Positions 1 to 7,535 of a stretch of 64,000 bases of DNA are shown one piece after another. The translations under genes and the position numbers were made by a program. The notes under the pieces are model-generated. The model saw only the letters and a program-made list of their open reading frames with translations, made no database searches and was not told the DNA's origin. Origin of the DNA: Microbispora sp. NBC_01189 (GTDB taxonomy: Bacteria; Actinomycetota; Actinomycetes; Streptosporangiales; Streptosporangiaceae); contig NZ_CP108581.1 in assembly GCF_036010665.1 (NCBI RefSeq), forward strand, positions 4,073,501 through 4,137,500, read 5' to 3'. Within the stretch, counting starts at the first letter, position 1, and each line of letters starts with the position of its first letter.

Positions 1-113
1 CCCCCGGCGTACGCGAGGTCGCGGGTTTCGTCGCCCCCAACCCCGGCGGGGTGGGGCCGATGACCCGGGCCATGCTGCTGGCCAACGTCGTCGAGGCCGC
101 CGAGCGGGGCTGA
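1..113 (+). CDS. folD: FolD, methylenetetrahydrofolate dehydrogenase/cyclohydrolase (3' end only)
   Basis: Only the last 36 codons lie in the window, read from base 3 to the TGA at 111-113. The peptide carries the family's C-terminal signature [14 protein letters not shown], the glycine-rich loop near the NADP site, and ends ...EAAERG. FolD interconverts methylene-, methenyl- and formyl-tetrahydrofolate in the cytosol. The ending is typical, so the gene is probably intact upstream. In Streptomyces the gene after folD is usually a DUF3017 membrane gene; here that gene is at 22685, about 22.6 kb away. Confidence 0.85.
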   Translation, partial: PGVREVAGFVAPNPGGVGPMTRAMLLANVVEAAERG

Positions 114-116
114 CCC

Positions 117-1388
117 CTAACGGACCCGCCCGGCTGCCTCCACGGGACGGTGACCGGGTCGAGGCCGCCGAGTGGGGTGCCGGGACGGCTTCCGGCTCAC
201 GGGCCGGGACTGCTTCCGGCTTACGGGCCGGGACTGCTGCGCGCCCGTGACCCGGGATGAGGCCTGCGCCGGTGCGTGCAGTTGCTGCGCGAGCCAGGGC
301 AGGGCCTGGGGAAGCTCCCGGTTCCAGGTGGCGAAGTTGTGGCCCCCGCTTGGCAGGATCAGCGAGGACGCACGCATGGGCGCCTTCACCGCCGCAAGGA
401 ACTTCTCCGTCGCCTGATAGTTCGACTCGCCCTGGCGGCTGCTCGTCACGAGGACCGACACCGGCGGGGCCGGCAGGTTGGCCAGCCGCCACATCAGGTC
501 GTTCTCGTCCTGGAGTCGCCGGTTCCCGCCGAACAGGTCGCCCGTCGTCATGTCGACCAGGCCGTGGAAATAGCCGGACAGAGACACAGCGGCCGAGAAC
601 GCCTCGGGGTGGCGCATGGTCAGCTTGAGCGCGCAGTAGCCCCCGGTGGACCCGCCGAGGACGCCCCAGTTGGCGGCGCCGCCGCCGACCCGGTAGGCCG
701 CGGCCATCGCCCGCGGCACGTCCGATGTGAAGTACGTCTCGACCTGCGGCCCACCCGGCACGTCCATGCACTCGGTGTCGCGGGGCGGCACGACCGTCGG
801 GCGCATGAGCACCAGGACGGTCGCGCCGATCTCGTGGGTGAGGATCGAGGTCGCCGTGAGCGTGGGCAGGTTGAGCCGGGTGACCAGGTTCTCCGCGTCG
901 CCCGGATAGCCGGTCAGCCCGAGGATCACCGGAAAGCGCCGGTCGGCGTACTTCTTCTCGAAATACTGCGGCGGCAGGTACACGTACGCGGATGAGCTCA
1001 GCCCCGTCCGGCCCCCGGAGATCGTGACCTGCTCCAGGCGTCCCGCCGGAAGGCCGACCTTCGGCTTGGTGACCTCGACCGGCCTGCTGCCGAGCACCCG
1101 GACGAGACCCGCCTCGCCGGCGCCCGTTCCCGCCGCGATCGCCGGCGCGTCGGCCGCGTTCGTGCCCAGCAGGTCGCCCCACGAGCCGAAGAACCCGAAG
1201 TACGCGTTGATCACGACGGCGACCGCGAGCAGCAACAGGGCCTGGCCCGCGACCAGCACGCCCGCCCGTGCGGCGATCGAACGCCAGGACGGCCCGCTCA
1301 GCCGGGGCCACAGACAGACGGTCGTGACCAGTCCGCCGAGGGCGAGCGCGACGAACAGGATCTGCACTTTTGTCGCTGTCAGTTCCAA
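117..1388 (-). CDS. membrane-anchored esterase, esterase D / antigen 85-like alpha/beta hydrolase
   Basis: The protein has 423 residues. Two hydrophobic segments at the N-terminus (about 8-27 and 42-65) should hold it in the membrane with the hydrolase domain outside. The domain, about residues 115-370, resembles the putative esterase family (PF00756). It has a nucleophile elbow GGSTGGY near residue 247 and a late histidine in SGGHNF near 350. The substrate is unknown; an ester or acyl-transfer role at the envelope is an inference from the family. The last 40 residues are Ser/Arg/Pro-rich with an SRPVSRK-like repeat, encoded by short direct repeats at about 185-240. It converges on folD with only 3 bp between stops and diverges from the DUF2156 gene. 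Confidence 0.75.
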   Translation of the reverse strand: MELTATKVQILFVALALGGLVTTVCLWPRLSGPSWRSIAARAGVLVAGQALLLLAVAVVINAYFGFFGSWGDLLGTNAADAPAIAAGTGAGEAGLVRVLGSRPVEVTKPKVGLPAGRLEQVTISGGRTGLSSSAYVYLPPQYFEKKYADRRFPVILGLTGYPGDAENLVTRLNLPTLTATSILTHEIGATVLVLMRPTVVPPRDTECMDVPGGPQVETYFTSDVPRAMAAAYRVGGGAANWGVLGGSTGGYCALKLTMRHPEAFSAAVSLSGYFHGLVDMTTGDLFGGNRRLQDENDLMWRLANLPAPPVSVLVTSSRQGESNYQATEKFLAAVKAPMRASSLILPSGGHNFATWNRELPQALPWLAQQLHAPAQASSRVTGAQQSRPVSRKQSRPVSRKPSRHPTRRPRPGHRPVEAAGRVR

Positions 1389-1515
1389 CTCGGCCTCTTC
1401 CTGACGCCCCCCGGCGGCGTCGGCCCATGTAAAGGTACTCGACAGGCGTAAGGTCGGGGTTAAGGATGGGTATCTTGGCTCCGAAAGTGGATTTCACCAT
1501 TTAAGGTCTGCTTCC

Positions 1516-3351
1516 GTGAGCAGTCGGACAGACACCTTCCGAAGGGGGATGGCGCGTCCATGGATACCGGCAGCGGCAGCGTACGCCGCCCTGCTGATCG
1601 GGATTCTGGACATCGTCAAGGGCGTGTTCCCACGCGTCCGGGAAAGCCGGATCAGCGAGATCGCGAGCGTCCTGCCAGGTAGCGTCACCTCGCTCGCCCT
1701 GTCGGCGTCGCTGGTGGTGGGAATCCTGCTGATCATGCTGGCCCACGCTCTCCGGAGGCGCAAGGTCCGGGCATGGCGTGCGGTTGTGGTGCTGCTGCCG
1801 GTGGGCACCGCGCTGGAGGGGCTGCGGTGGCGGCACCCGATCGCCGCGTCGGTGTCGCTTCTCCTGTTCGTGGTGCTGCTGGTCAACAGGCGGGAGTTCT
1901 ACGCCCTGTCCGACCCGCGCTCGCGCTGGCGCGCGCTGTGGAACCTGCTGGCGCTCGGCGCGTTCGACGTGATGCTCGGCTGGGTCATCGTCGACTCGCA
2001 CCCCAGGACCGTCGTCGGCGACCCGGGCTTCGGCCACCGGATGCAGCACGTCCTGCTCGGCCTGGTCGGCCTGGACGGCCCGGTGGCGTACGCCTCCGAC
2101 CGGGTCGCCGACCTGGTGTCCTTCTCGCTCGCCGGGCTCGGCGTGCTCACCGCCGTGACCACGATCTACCTCGCCCTGCGGCCGGAACGGCCGGCCGCCG
2201 CGCTCACCGAGCACGACGAGGAGCGCCTGCGCGGGTTGCTCGACCGGTACGGCCGGCAGGACTCCCTCGGATACTTCGCGCTCCGGCGCGACAAGAGCGT
2301 GATCTTCTCACCCAGCGGCAAGGCCGCCGTTGCCTACCGCGTCGTCGCCGGGGTGATGCTGGCCAGCGGCGACCCGATCGGCGACCCGGAGGCATGGCCC
2401 GGCGCGATCAGGCGGTTCCTGGAGGAGGCCGGGCGGCACGCGTGGGTCCCGGCCGTCATCGGGTGCAGCGAGACCGGCGGCGAGGTGTGGACCAGGGAGG
2501 GCGACCTGGACGCTCTGGAGATCGGCGACGAGGCCGTCGTGGAGGTGGCCGGTTTCACGCTGGAGGGCCGGACCATGCGCAACGTGCGCCAGATGGTCAA
2601 GCGGGTGGAGCGGCTCGGCTACACCTGCCAGGTGCGGCGGGCCGGCGACCTGAGCGAGGCGGAGCGCGAGCGCATCCGCACCGCGGCCGACCACTGGCGC
2701 GGCACCGAGACCGAGCGCGGCTTCTCCATGGCGCTCGGCCGGTTCGGCGACCCCGCCGACGCCGACTGCCTCGTGGTGACGGCGCACCGGGCGGCGACAC
2801 CGGAGGGCGATGACCAGTCGGCCGGGGACATCCGGGCCGTCCTGCACTTCGTGCCCTGGGGGCGCGACGGCATCTCGCTCGACCTCATGCGGCGCGACCG
2901 CGAGGCCGACCCCGGGCTCAACGAACTGCTGATCGTCCGAGCCCTGCAGGCCGCGCCGGACTTCGGGGTGACCAGGGTGTCGCTGAACTTCGCGATGTTC
3001 CGCTCCGCGCTGGCGCGGGGGGAGCGACTCGGGGCGGGACCGGTGTTGCGCGCCTGGCGTGCCGTTCTCGTCTTCCTGTCCCGCTGGTTCCAGATCGAGT
3101 CGTTGTATCGCTTCAACGCCAAGTTCCGGCCGATGTGGGAGCCGAGATTCCTGGTCTACTCGACCACTCGCGACCTGCCGCGCATCGGCGTCTCCGCATT
3201 GCAGGCGGAGGCGTTCCTTACGCTCGGGCTGCCGAACCCGGCCTTCCTGCGCGGTGGCTGGGGGCTACTGCGGCGCAGGCCAGCGGTAGAGGTGCTCCGG
3301 CTGGCCGGTGGTGCCGTACCTGAGCCCGACGGTCACCCGCCGGACAGGTGA
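1516..3351 (+). CDS. DUF2156 lysyl-phosphatidylglycerol synthase-like membrane protein
   Basis: The protein has 611 residues. About six hydrophobic segments occupy residues 15-225, followed by a soluble DUF2156 domain (GNAT-like fold, about 240-590). This matches the C-terminal half of MprF/LysX-type enzymes, which transfer an aminoacyl group from tRNA to phosphatidylglycerol and so reduce the negative charge of the membrane. The conserved stretch around LDLMRRD, LNFAMFRSALARGE and RWFQIESLYRFNAKF is near residues 455-540. The start is GTG at 1516; an ATG at 1549 is the alternative. Two broken copies of its 3' half lie at 4495-4695 and 18565-18897. The exact lipid or amino-acid substrate cannot be read from sequence. 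Confidence 0.8.
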   Translation: MSSRTDTFRRGMARPWIPAAAAYAALLIGILDIVKGVFPRVRESRISEIASVLPGSVTSLALSASLVVGILLIMLAHALRRRKVRAWRAVVVLLPVGTALEGLRWRHPIAASVSLLLFVVLLVNRREFYALSDPRSRWRALWNLLALGAFDVMLGWVIVDSHPRTVVGDPGFGHRMQHVLLGLVGLDGPVAYASDRVADLVSFSLAGLGVLTAVTTIYLALRPERPAAALTEHDEERLRGLLDRYGRQDSLGYFALRRDKSVIFSPSGKAAVAYRVVAGVMLASGDPIGDPEAWPGAIRRFLEEAGRHAWVPAVIGCSETGGEVWTREGDLDALEIGDEAVVEVAGFTLEGRTMRNVRQMVKRVERLGYTCQVRRAGDLSEAERERIRTAADHWRGTETERGFSMALGRFGDPADADCLVVTAHRAATPEGDDQSAGDIRAVLHFVPWGRDGISLDLMRRDREADPGLNELLIVRALQAAPDFGVTRVSLNFAMFRSALARGERLGAGPVLRAWRAVLVFLSRWFQIESLYRFNAKFRPMWEPRFLVYSTTRDLPRIGVSALQAEAFLTLGLPNPAFLRGGWGLLRRRPAVEVLRLAGGAVPEPDGHPPDR

Positions 3352-3449
3352 GCGGCGGGCTCGATCGCGCGCCGGAGATCCGGGCGACGAAGACGGCGCC
3401 ACAGCCGGCTCCCGAGGGCCGGGTCAGTGCGAGGTCGCCGCCGCCGGGC

Positions 3450-4112
3450 CTACCGGCAGACGCCGGGAAGGTCGCAGAGCTTGACGGCCATCGTGCGGGC
3501 GTCCTTGATCAGTGGACGGAACTGGGAGACCGGGAGGCTCTTGGTCACCAGGCCGGTCCTGACGTAGACCGCCACCGCGCTGCCCCTGCGGACGATGACC
3601 GAGCGGGACCGGTTCTCGAAGAAGAAGCCGCCGACCCGGAGGGCCTCGTCGCCGATGCCGGTGCTCTTCCAGCGGTACGAGTAGCGGTCGTGGCCGCGGC
3701 CTCCCGTGCCGCACCTGACCAGGTCGTCCCGTACGGATCGCATCGCCGCCTTCGCGGCCCGCTCCGACGGGTAGAGCACGACCTGCTCGCTCCGGTAGAC
3801 GGTCTCCGCCACGTAGGTGAACGTACGGCTCGCGCCGCGCCCGTCGTGGGCGGCCCGGTGGCCGCACGGGTTCACCTCAAGGGGCTTCGTCGGGCTGTCG
3901 GTGAGCTTCAGGTGCTCCCACGGCCTGCGCGGACCGTCCACCTTGGCCTCGTCCAGCAGGAACCCTTTGGGCAGCTTCGCCGGTGCCGCCGACGCCGCCT
4001 GGGCGGCGTCCATCCGCCCCGCACCGTTCCCGGTCACCGCCGCACTCGCCTGCCCCATACCGGCCGCGGTCACCACCGCTGCCGCCGCCAAAGACACCAG
4101 AACTTTGCGCAT
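3450..4112 (-). CDS. secreted protein of unknown function
   Basis: The protein has 220 residues. I start it at ATG 4112 because a GAGGGGGG ribosome site lies just upstream and a clean Sec signal peptide follows (MRKVLVSLAAA...GQASA). The open frame continues upstream without good coding character. The mature part has paired cysteines (for example VNPCG and VRCGTGG, and a C-terminal CDLPGVC) and alternating beta-like segments. It vaguely recalls the extracellular sensor domains of mycobacterial PknH-type proteins, but I would not assign the family. It is convergent with the DUF2156 gene and adjacent to the island edge. Confidence 0.65.
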   Translation of the reverse strand: MRKVLVSLAAAAVVTAAGMGQASAAVTGNGAGRMDAAQAASAAPAKLPKGFLLDEAKVDGPRRPWEHLKLTDSPTKPLEVNPCGHRAAHDGRGASRTFTYVAETVYRSEQVVLYPSERAAKAAMRSVRDDLVRCGTGGRGHDRYSYRWKSTGIGDEALRVGGFFFENRSRSVIVRRGSAVAVYVRTGLVTKSLPVSQFRPLIKDARTMAVKLCDLPGVCR

Positions 4113-4249
4113 CGCGCCCCCCCTCGCCAATCGGTTGACGTTCCGTTCGACGGCGATTTCGCGCTTTTTGTTCGGCATGTTATGCCGCCCACGCTCATAT
4201 GGGTTCGGGCGGCTGGACACGCGAGGTGAGACCCGCGGCCGTACGTCGG

Positions 4250-4497
4250 CGCGGGCCGTGGGAACGCTCCAGCCGCAGCCGGGGGTGGGACGGCTTCCAC
4301 CGCGGCGGCCCGGCGCAGCTCGACCTCCGGAGTGAGGTCCTTGCGCGGGACGCCGCCGATCCGGGCCCGGGCGGCGCCGAAGGAGACGACGTCGCCGTCG
4401 TCGAGGACCCTTCTGGCGATCGGCCTGCCGTTCACTCGGGTGCCGTTGCGGGACAGGCCCAGGTCCACGACGTACAGGTAGGGTCCGCGACGGGCTG
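4250..4497 (-). pseudogene. broken copy of the FHA gene found at 20686-21339
   Basis: Read on the minus strand this encodes LGLSRNGTRVNGRPIARRVLDDGDVVSFGAARARIGG..., almost identical to the second half of the FHA domain of the intact gene at 20686-21339. The start of the FHA domain is missing: homology stops abruptly near 4497. The HTH half is also missing. Sequence matching the region just beyond the intact gene (around 20615-20655) is joined directly to the FHA part, implying an internal deletion of about 350 bp. No usable start or product remains. Confidence 0.8.
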
Positions 4498-4695
4498 TCG
4501 CTCGACCTCATGCGCCGCGATCGCCGGGCCGATCCGGGCCTGAACGAGTTCCTGATCGCTAAGGCCCTGGAGGCCGCGCCGGAGTTCGGGGTGACCAGGG
4601 TGTCCCTCAACTTCGCGGTGTTCCGGGCCGCGCTGGCGCGGGGGGAGCGGCTGGGCGCGGGGCCGGTGTCACGGGCCTGTCGCGTGTCCTCGTCG
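4495..4695 (+). pseudogene. fragment of a DUF2156 gene (left copy)
   Basis: The frame LSLDLMRRDRRADPGLNEFL...LNFAVFRAALARGERLGAGPVSRA matches the middle of the intact DUF2156 gene (about bases 2869-3070) and even more closely the fragment at 18565-18897. Homology starts exactly where the FHA remnant stops and ends near 4695, where an unrelated transposase remnant begins. It has no start, no stop of its own and no C-terminal part. Confidence 0.85.
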
Positions 4696-4778
4696 GCCGG
4701 CGGTGGGATCGGACACGCTGGCGGCGGTGACCAGTACCGCGAGCAGCAGTCCGAGGGTGTCGGTGACGATGCTGCGTT
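4696..4778 (-). pseudogene. IS5-family-like transposase remnant
   Basis: On the minus strand this reads KRSIVTDTLGLLLAVLVTAASV, the well-known central motif of IS5/IS427-type transposases (usual form KRHIVVDTLGLLLAVLVTAA). Only about 28 codons survive. The IS1182-type element is inserted inside it: joining the two sides of that element at the TGCGTT duplication keeps the frame going for a few codons into 6712-6730. Confidence 0.6.
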
Positions 4779-4797
4779 GACCTTGCTGGCTAACTCG
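4779..4797 (+). repeat. left terminal inverted repeat of the IS1182-type element
   Basis: This is the 19-bp repeat GACCTTGCTGGCTAACTCG. It is flanked on the outside by TGCGTT (4773-4778), the target duplication. Confidence 0.9.
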
Positions 4798-4899
4798 CGA
4801 CACGCGGGCGATGGTTCGTGATCAGGGCGGTTGTGTCCGGGATCATGCCGTACGCGGCCGTGTCTCACCCCCGCTATCGGCTGCGGATGGAGTTATCCG

Positions 4900-6675
4900 A
4901 TGTCGCTGCAGCCGAGATCGTGGCCCGAACCCGTGCCCGAGGTCGCGCGGGCGATCCGGGCTATGTACCGGGGCAAGCGGCAGCCTCCGTTGCCGGTCCG
5001 GGTCCGCGACGAACTCGGCGAACTGTTCGCCGACGCCCGATTCGCGGGCGCGTTCGGGGCTGAGGGCAAACCCGGCTGGTCACCCGGCCGGTTGGCGTTG
5101 ATCACCGTGTTCCAGCGGGTGGAGAACCTGACCGACCGGCAGGCCGCCGAGGCCGTCCGCGCGGACCTGAGCTGGAAATACGCGCTCGGCCTGGAGTTGG
5201 ACGACCCTGGGTTCGACGCATCGGTGCTCAGTGAGTTCCGCTCCCGCGTGGTCGAACACGGGCTGGAGGAACTGGCCCTGGACCTGCTGGTGGCTGCCCT
5301 CATCGAGCGGGGTCTGCTCAAGGCGGGCGGCAAGCAGCGCACCGACTCCACCCATGTGATCAGCGCGGTGCGGGATCTGAACCGGCTGGAGTTGGCCGGG
5401 GAGTGCGTGCGAGCGGCGTTGGAAGCATTGTCGGCCGCCGCGCCGCACTGGGTGCAGCAGGTGCTTGACCTGCCCGGATGGGCCGACCGCTACCGGTCCC
5501 GGATCGATTCGTGGCGGTTGCCGGCCTCGGAGACCAAACGCGAGGAACTGGTCCGGGCCTACGGCAGCGACGGGTACGCGCTGGTCGCGGCGGTTTACGC
5601 GCCGTTCTCCCCGGCCTGGCTGCGGCAGGTGCCCGCGGTCGACGCGCTGCGGGTGATGCTGATCCAAAACTATGTGCGGACCACCGACAACAGCGGGCGG
5701 GAGGTGGTCAAGCGGCGGCGGCCCCTCGATGACGGCGGAGAGGGGCTGCCGCCCGGCAGATGGCGTCTGACCTCCCCCTATGACACCGATACCCGGTGGG
5801 CGGCCAAGGGCGACGACCTGTTCTGGAACGGTTACAAGGTCCACATCAGCGAGACCTGCCACACCGACGCCGACGCCGACGCCGACGCCGTCCGGGACAA
5901 CGACGGCACGGACGGCACGGACGGCACGGACGGCCAGGCGGTCGCGCCGCCGAACCTGATCACGAACGTGGCGACCACGGACGCCACCGTGCCCGATGCG
6001 GCGATGACCGAGAAGGTCCATCAGGGGTTGCAACGACGCGGGCTGCTGCCACACGAGCACTATGTCGACTCCGGCTACGCCTCGGCGGAGCTGATCGTCG
6101 GGGCGCGGGAGGCCTACGGCCTGACACTGATTACGCCCGTACTCCTGGATCAATCGCCTCAGGCCCGTGCCCAGGCCGGGTATGACCGCACCGCGTTCGC
6201 CGTCGACTGGGATAACCAGCAGGTCGTCTGCCCCCAAGGACAGGCCAGTGCCTCGTGGAGCCCGTGCCTGCAGCGCGGCAGCGACGCAATCGTGGTCATG
6301 TTCCCCGCCACGTCCTGCCGCCCGTGTCCGGTGCGCACGCAATGCACCACCTCCAAACGCGGCAGCCGCCAGCTCACCCTGCGCCCGCAGGCCTTCCAGC
6401 AGGCCCTCGATTCCGCGCGCGCCGAGCAGACCAGCAAGCAATGGCAGGACAAGTACAAGATCCGCGCTGGTGTCGAGGGCACCATGCGGCAGGCCATCGC
6501 AGTCACCGGCATCCGCCGCGCCCGCTACCGCGGCATCGACAAGGTCCACCTCGAACACGTCTTCTCAGCGGTCGCCTCAACCTCATCCGCCTGGACGCCT
6601 GGTGGAACGGACATCCGCTCGACCGAGGTCACACCAGCCACCTCGCCCGCCTTGAACTGGCCGACCTCGACCTAG
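4900..6675 (+). CDS. IS1182-family transposase, probable C-terminal frameshift
   Basis: The product is 591 residues from ATG 4900, with upstream in-frame codons that are non-coding in character. An N-terminal InsH/DUF772-like domain (about 10-130) is followed by a DDE domain. Likely catalytic residues are the Asp in RTDSTHV (about 148), the Asp in VDSGYAS (about 389) and the Glu in GVEGTMRQ (about 525). A CxxC-type cluster (SCRPCPVRTQC) precedes the last part. Near 6573 the frame appears to have lost one C. The expected ending NLIRLDAWWNGHPL...LADLDLAA is found in the next frame, stopping at 6683 inside the right terminal repeat. As written, the last 35 or so residues are out of frame. A short Asp-Ala and Asp-Gly-Thr repeat (5866-5935) interrupts the DDE domain. 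Confidence 0.85.
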   Translation: MSLQPRSWPEPVPEVARAIRAMYRGKRQPPLPVRVRDELGELFADARFAGAFGAEGKPGWSPGRLALITVFQRVENLTDRQAAEAVRADLSWKYALGLELDDPGFDASVLSEFRSRVVEHGLEELALDLLVAALIERGLLKAGGKQRTDSTHVISAVRDLNRLELAGECVRAALEALSAAAPHWVQQVLDLPGWADRYRSRIDSWRLPASETKREELVRAYGSDGYALVAAVYAPFSPAWLRQVPAVDALRVMLIQNYVRTTDNSGREVVKRRRPLDDGGEGLPPGRWRLTSPYDTDTRWAAKGDDLFWNGYKVHISETCHTDADADADAVRDNDGTDGTDGTDGQAVAPPNLITNVATTDATVPDAAMTEKVHQGLQRRGLLPHEHYVDSGYASAELIVGAREAYGLTLITPVLLDQSPQARAQAGYDRTAFAVDWDNQQVVCPQGQASASWSPCLQRGSDAIVVMFPATSCRPCPVRTQCTTSKRGSRQLTLRPQAFQQALDSARAEQTSKQWQDKYKIRAGVEGTMRQAIAVTGIRRARYRGIDKVHLEHVFSAVASTSSAWTPGGTDIRSTEVTPATSPALNWPTST

Positions 6676-6686
6676 CCGCGTGAGAA

Positions 6687-6705
6687 CGAGTTAGCCAGCA
6701 AGGTC
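6687..6705 (-). repeat. right terminal inverted repeat of the IS1182-type element
   Basis: This is the exact reverse complement of 4779-4797. It is followed by TGCGTT at 6706-6711. Confidence 0.9.
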
Positions 6706-6744
6706 TGCGTTTAGGGAAAAGCCAGCCGATTCCCGGAGCGGCCA

Positions 6745-6936
6745 CACTGATCTCACCGCGGCTGATCCGCCCATCAGTGGCCGAGATCCGCCGCGTCCTG
6801 GCCCGGCTCTTCCTCCCGCAACCCGGCTCGTCGAGCATGTTCTCGCCTGGTCCAGGTTCCGGCTCATCCACCAGACACGGTCGATGATCAGCCATTACCG
6901 ATGGCGAGGAGACCCACCGCCTCACAATCTACGAAT
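6745..6936 (+). pseudogene. C-terminal remnant of a second transposase (IS4/IS701-like)
   Basis: Two frames carry recognisable transposase ending. LISPRLIRPSVAEIRRVLARL runs from about 6747, and after a shift near 6815 LVEHVLAWSRFRLIHQTRSM runs to a TAG at about 6936. The WSR..RRRHQ...HYR pattern is typical of the C-terminus of actinobacterial DDE transposases of the IS4/IS701 type. The rest of the gene is gone. It abuts the cysteine-rich gene at 6953. Confidence 0.55.
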
Positions 6937-6952
6937 GTAGTACCGGCAGGCT

Positions 6953-7429
6953 CTATACATCATGCGCAACATTCGGCACGCCAGCACACCTCTTTGCATC
7001 ATAGTCCCTCAAACATCCAATAGAAGCCGCTCTCTCTCTTTTACAGGCGGGCACTTCGCCGGCTTTGAGACATTGCAAATAAGAGATCTCAATGTCTCTG
7101 CAGGAGTCTCCTGCATACAGGTTCTGGCAGTTGAGTAGGTCAAAAGCGGTAACTATACATCCATTCCTGTCCATAAATTGATATTCTTCTCGACATGTGT
7201 CTGCCAGTATCAGGGCATCTTGACACGAAATCCGACCATATTCCGCATACCTTCCCGCACGACAGTCGCCGTATGCCTCGAAAGCCGCGTTGCACATGGC
7301 AAGATCCGAACCACTAACGCACTCCCTGTACTCGAGCCGTCCACGGTTGCCGGAACTTCTAACTACCAGCACTATTAAGCAGCCCAGCACAACTACTGAT
7401 ACCGATGCAAGGAAAAATCTTACGTTCAT
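6953..7429 (-). CDS. small membrane-anchored cysteine-rich repeat protein, candidate partner/immunity protein of the RHS tip
   Basis: The protein has 158 residues from ATG 7429; a TTG at 7441 is possible. One hydrophobic segment (about residues 4-25, FFLASVSVVVLGCLIVLVV) should anchor it, leaving the rest outside. The remainder is about six copies of a roughly 20-residue unit of the form C-x(8-14)-C-x(6-8)-[YLI]-x-x. The same unit fills the tip of the giant RHS protein upstream, and both share the block CQ[KN]LYAGDSC[HR]D followed by a LxCLK step. The gene starts 106 bp after the RHS stop, the usual place for an immunity gene. G+C is about 50%, far below the surroundings. No family is recognised; the immunity role is inference from position and homology. 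Confidence 0.7.
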   Translation of the reverse strand: MNVRFFLASVSVVVLGCLIVLVVRSSGNRGRLEYRECVSGSDLAMCNAAFEAYGDCRAGRYAEYGRISCQDALILADTCREEYQFMDRNGCIVTAFDLLNCQNLYAGDSCRDIEISYLQCLKAGEVPACKRERAASIGCLRDYDAKRCAGVPNVAHDV

Positions 7430-7535
7430 GGCCGCACCCAACCTTCATGGGGCCGAAACCGCACCAACTAGTAGCACTCACAAGCGGGCGTCTCGGCGTC
7501 CCTGTTAATGCCCGGAACAGAACAGTCACCACGAG

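Larger units (their letters stand above)
4779..6705 (+). mobile_element. complete IS1182-family insertion sequence, 1927 bp
   Basis: The ends are perfect 19-bp inverted repeats: GACCTTGCTGGCTAACTCG at 4779-4797 and its reverse complement at 6687-6705. A further CACGCGG match lies inside after a short mismatch. The 6-bp target TGCGTT is repeated directly at 4773-4778 and 6706-6711, so this is a discrete transposition event. The element carries one transposase gene on the plus strand. It is nested in older transposase debris. Confidence 0.9.

Noticed and set aside
3450-4868. 472-codon reading of the secreted protein gene
   Set aside because: The part upstream of 4112 crosses the FHA and DUF2156 remnants in the wrong frame, and a good ribosome site and signal peptide begin at 4112.
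5866-5935. Short tandem GAC-rich repeats that might be a CRISPR or phase-variable promoter
   Set aside because: They are in-frame coding microsatellites (Asp-Ala, Asp-Gly-Thr) inside the transposase, with no spacers.
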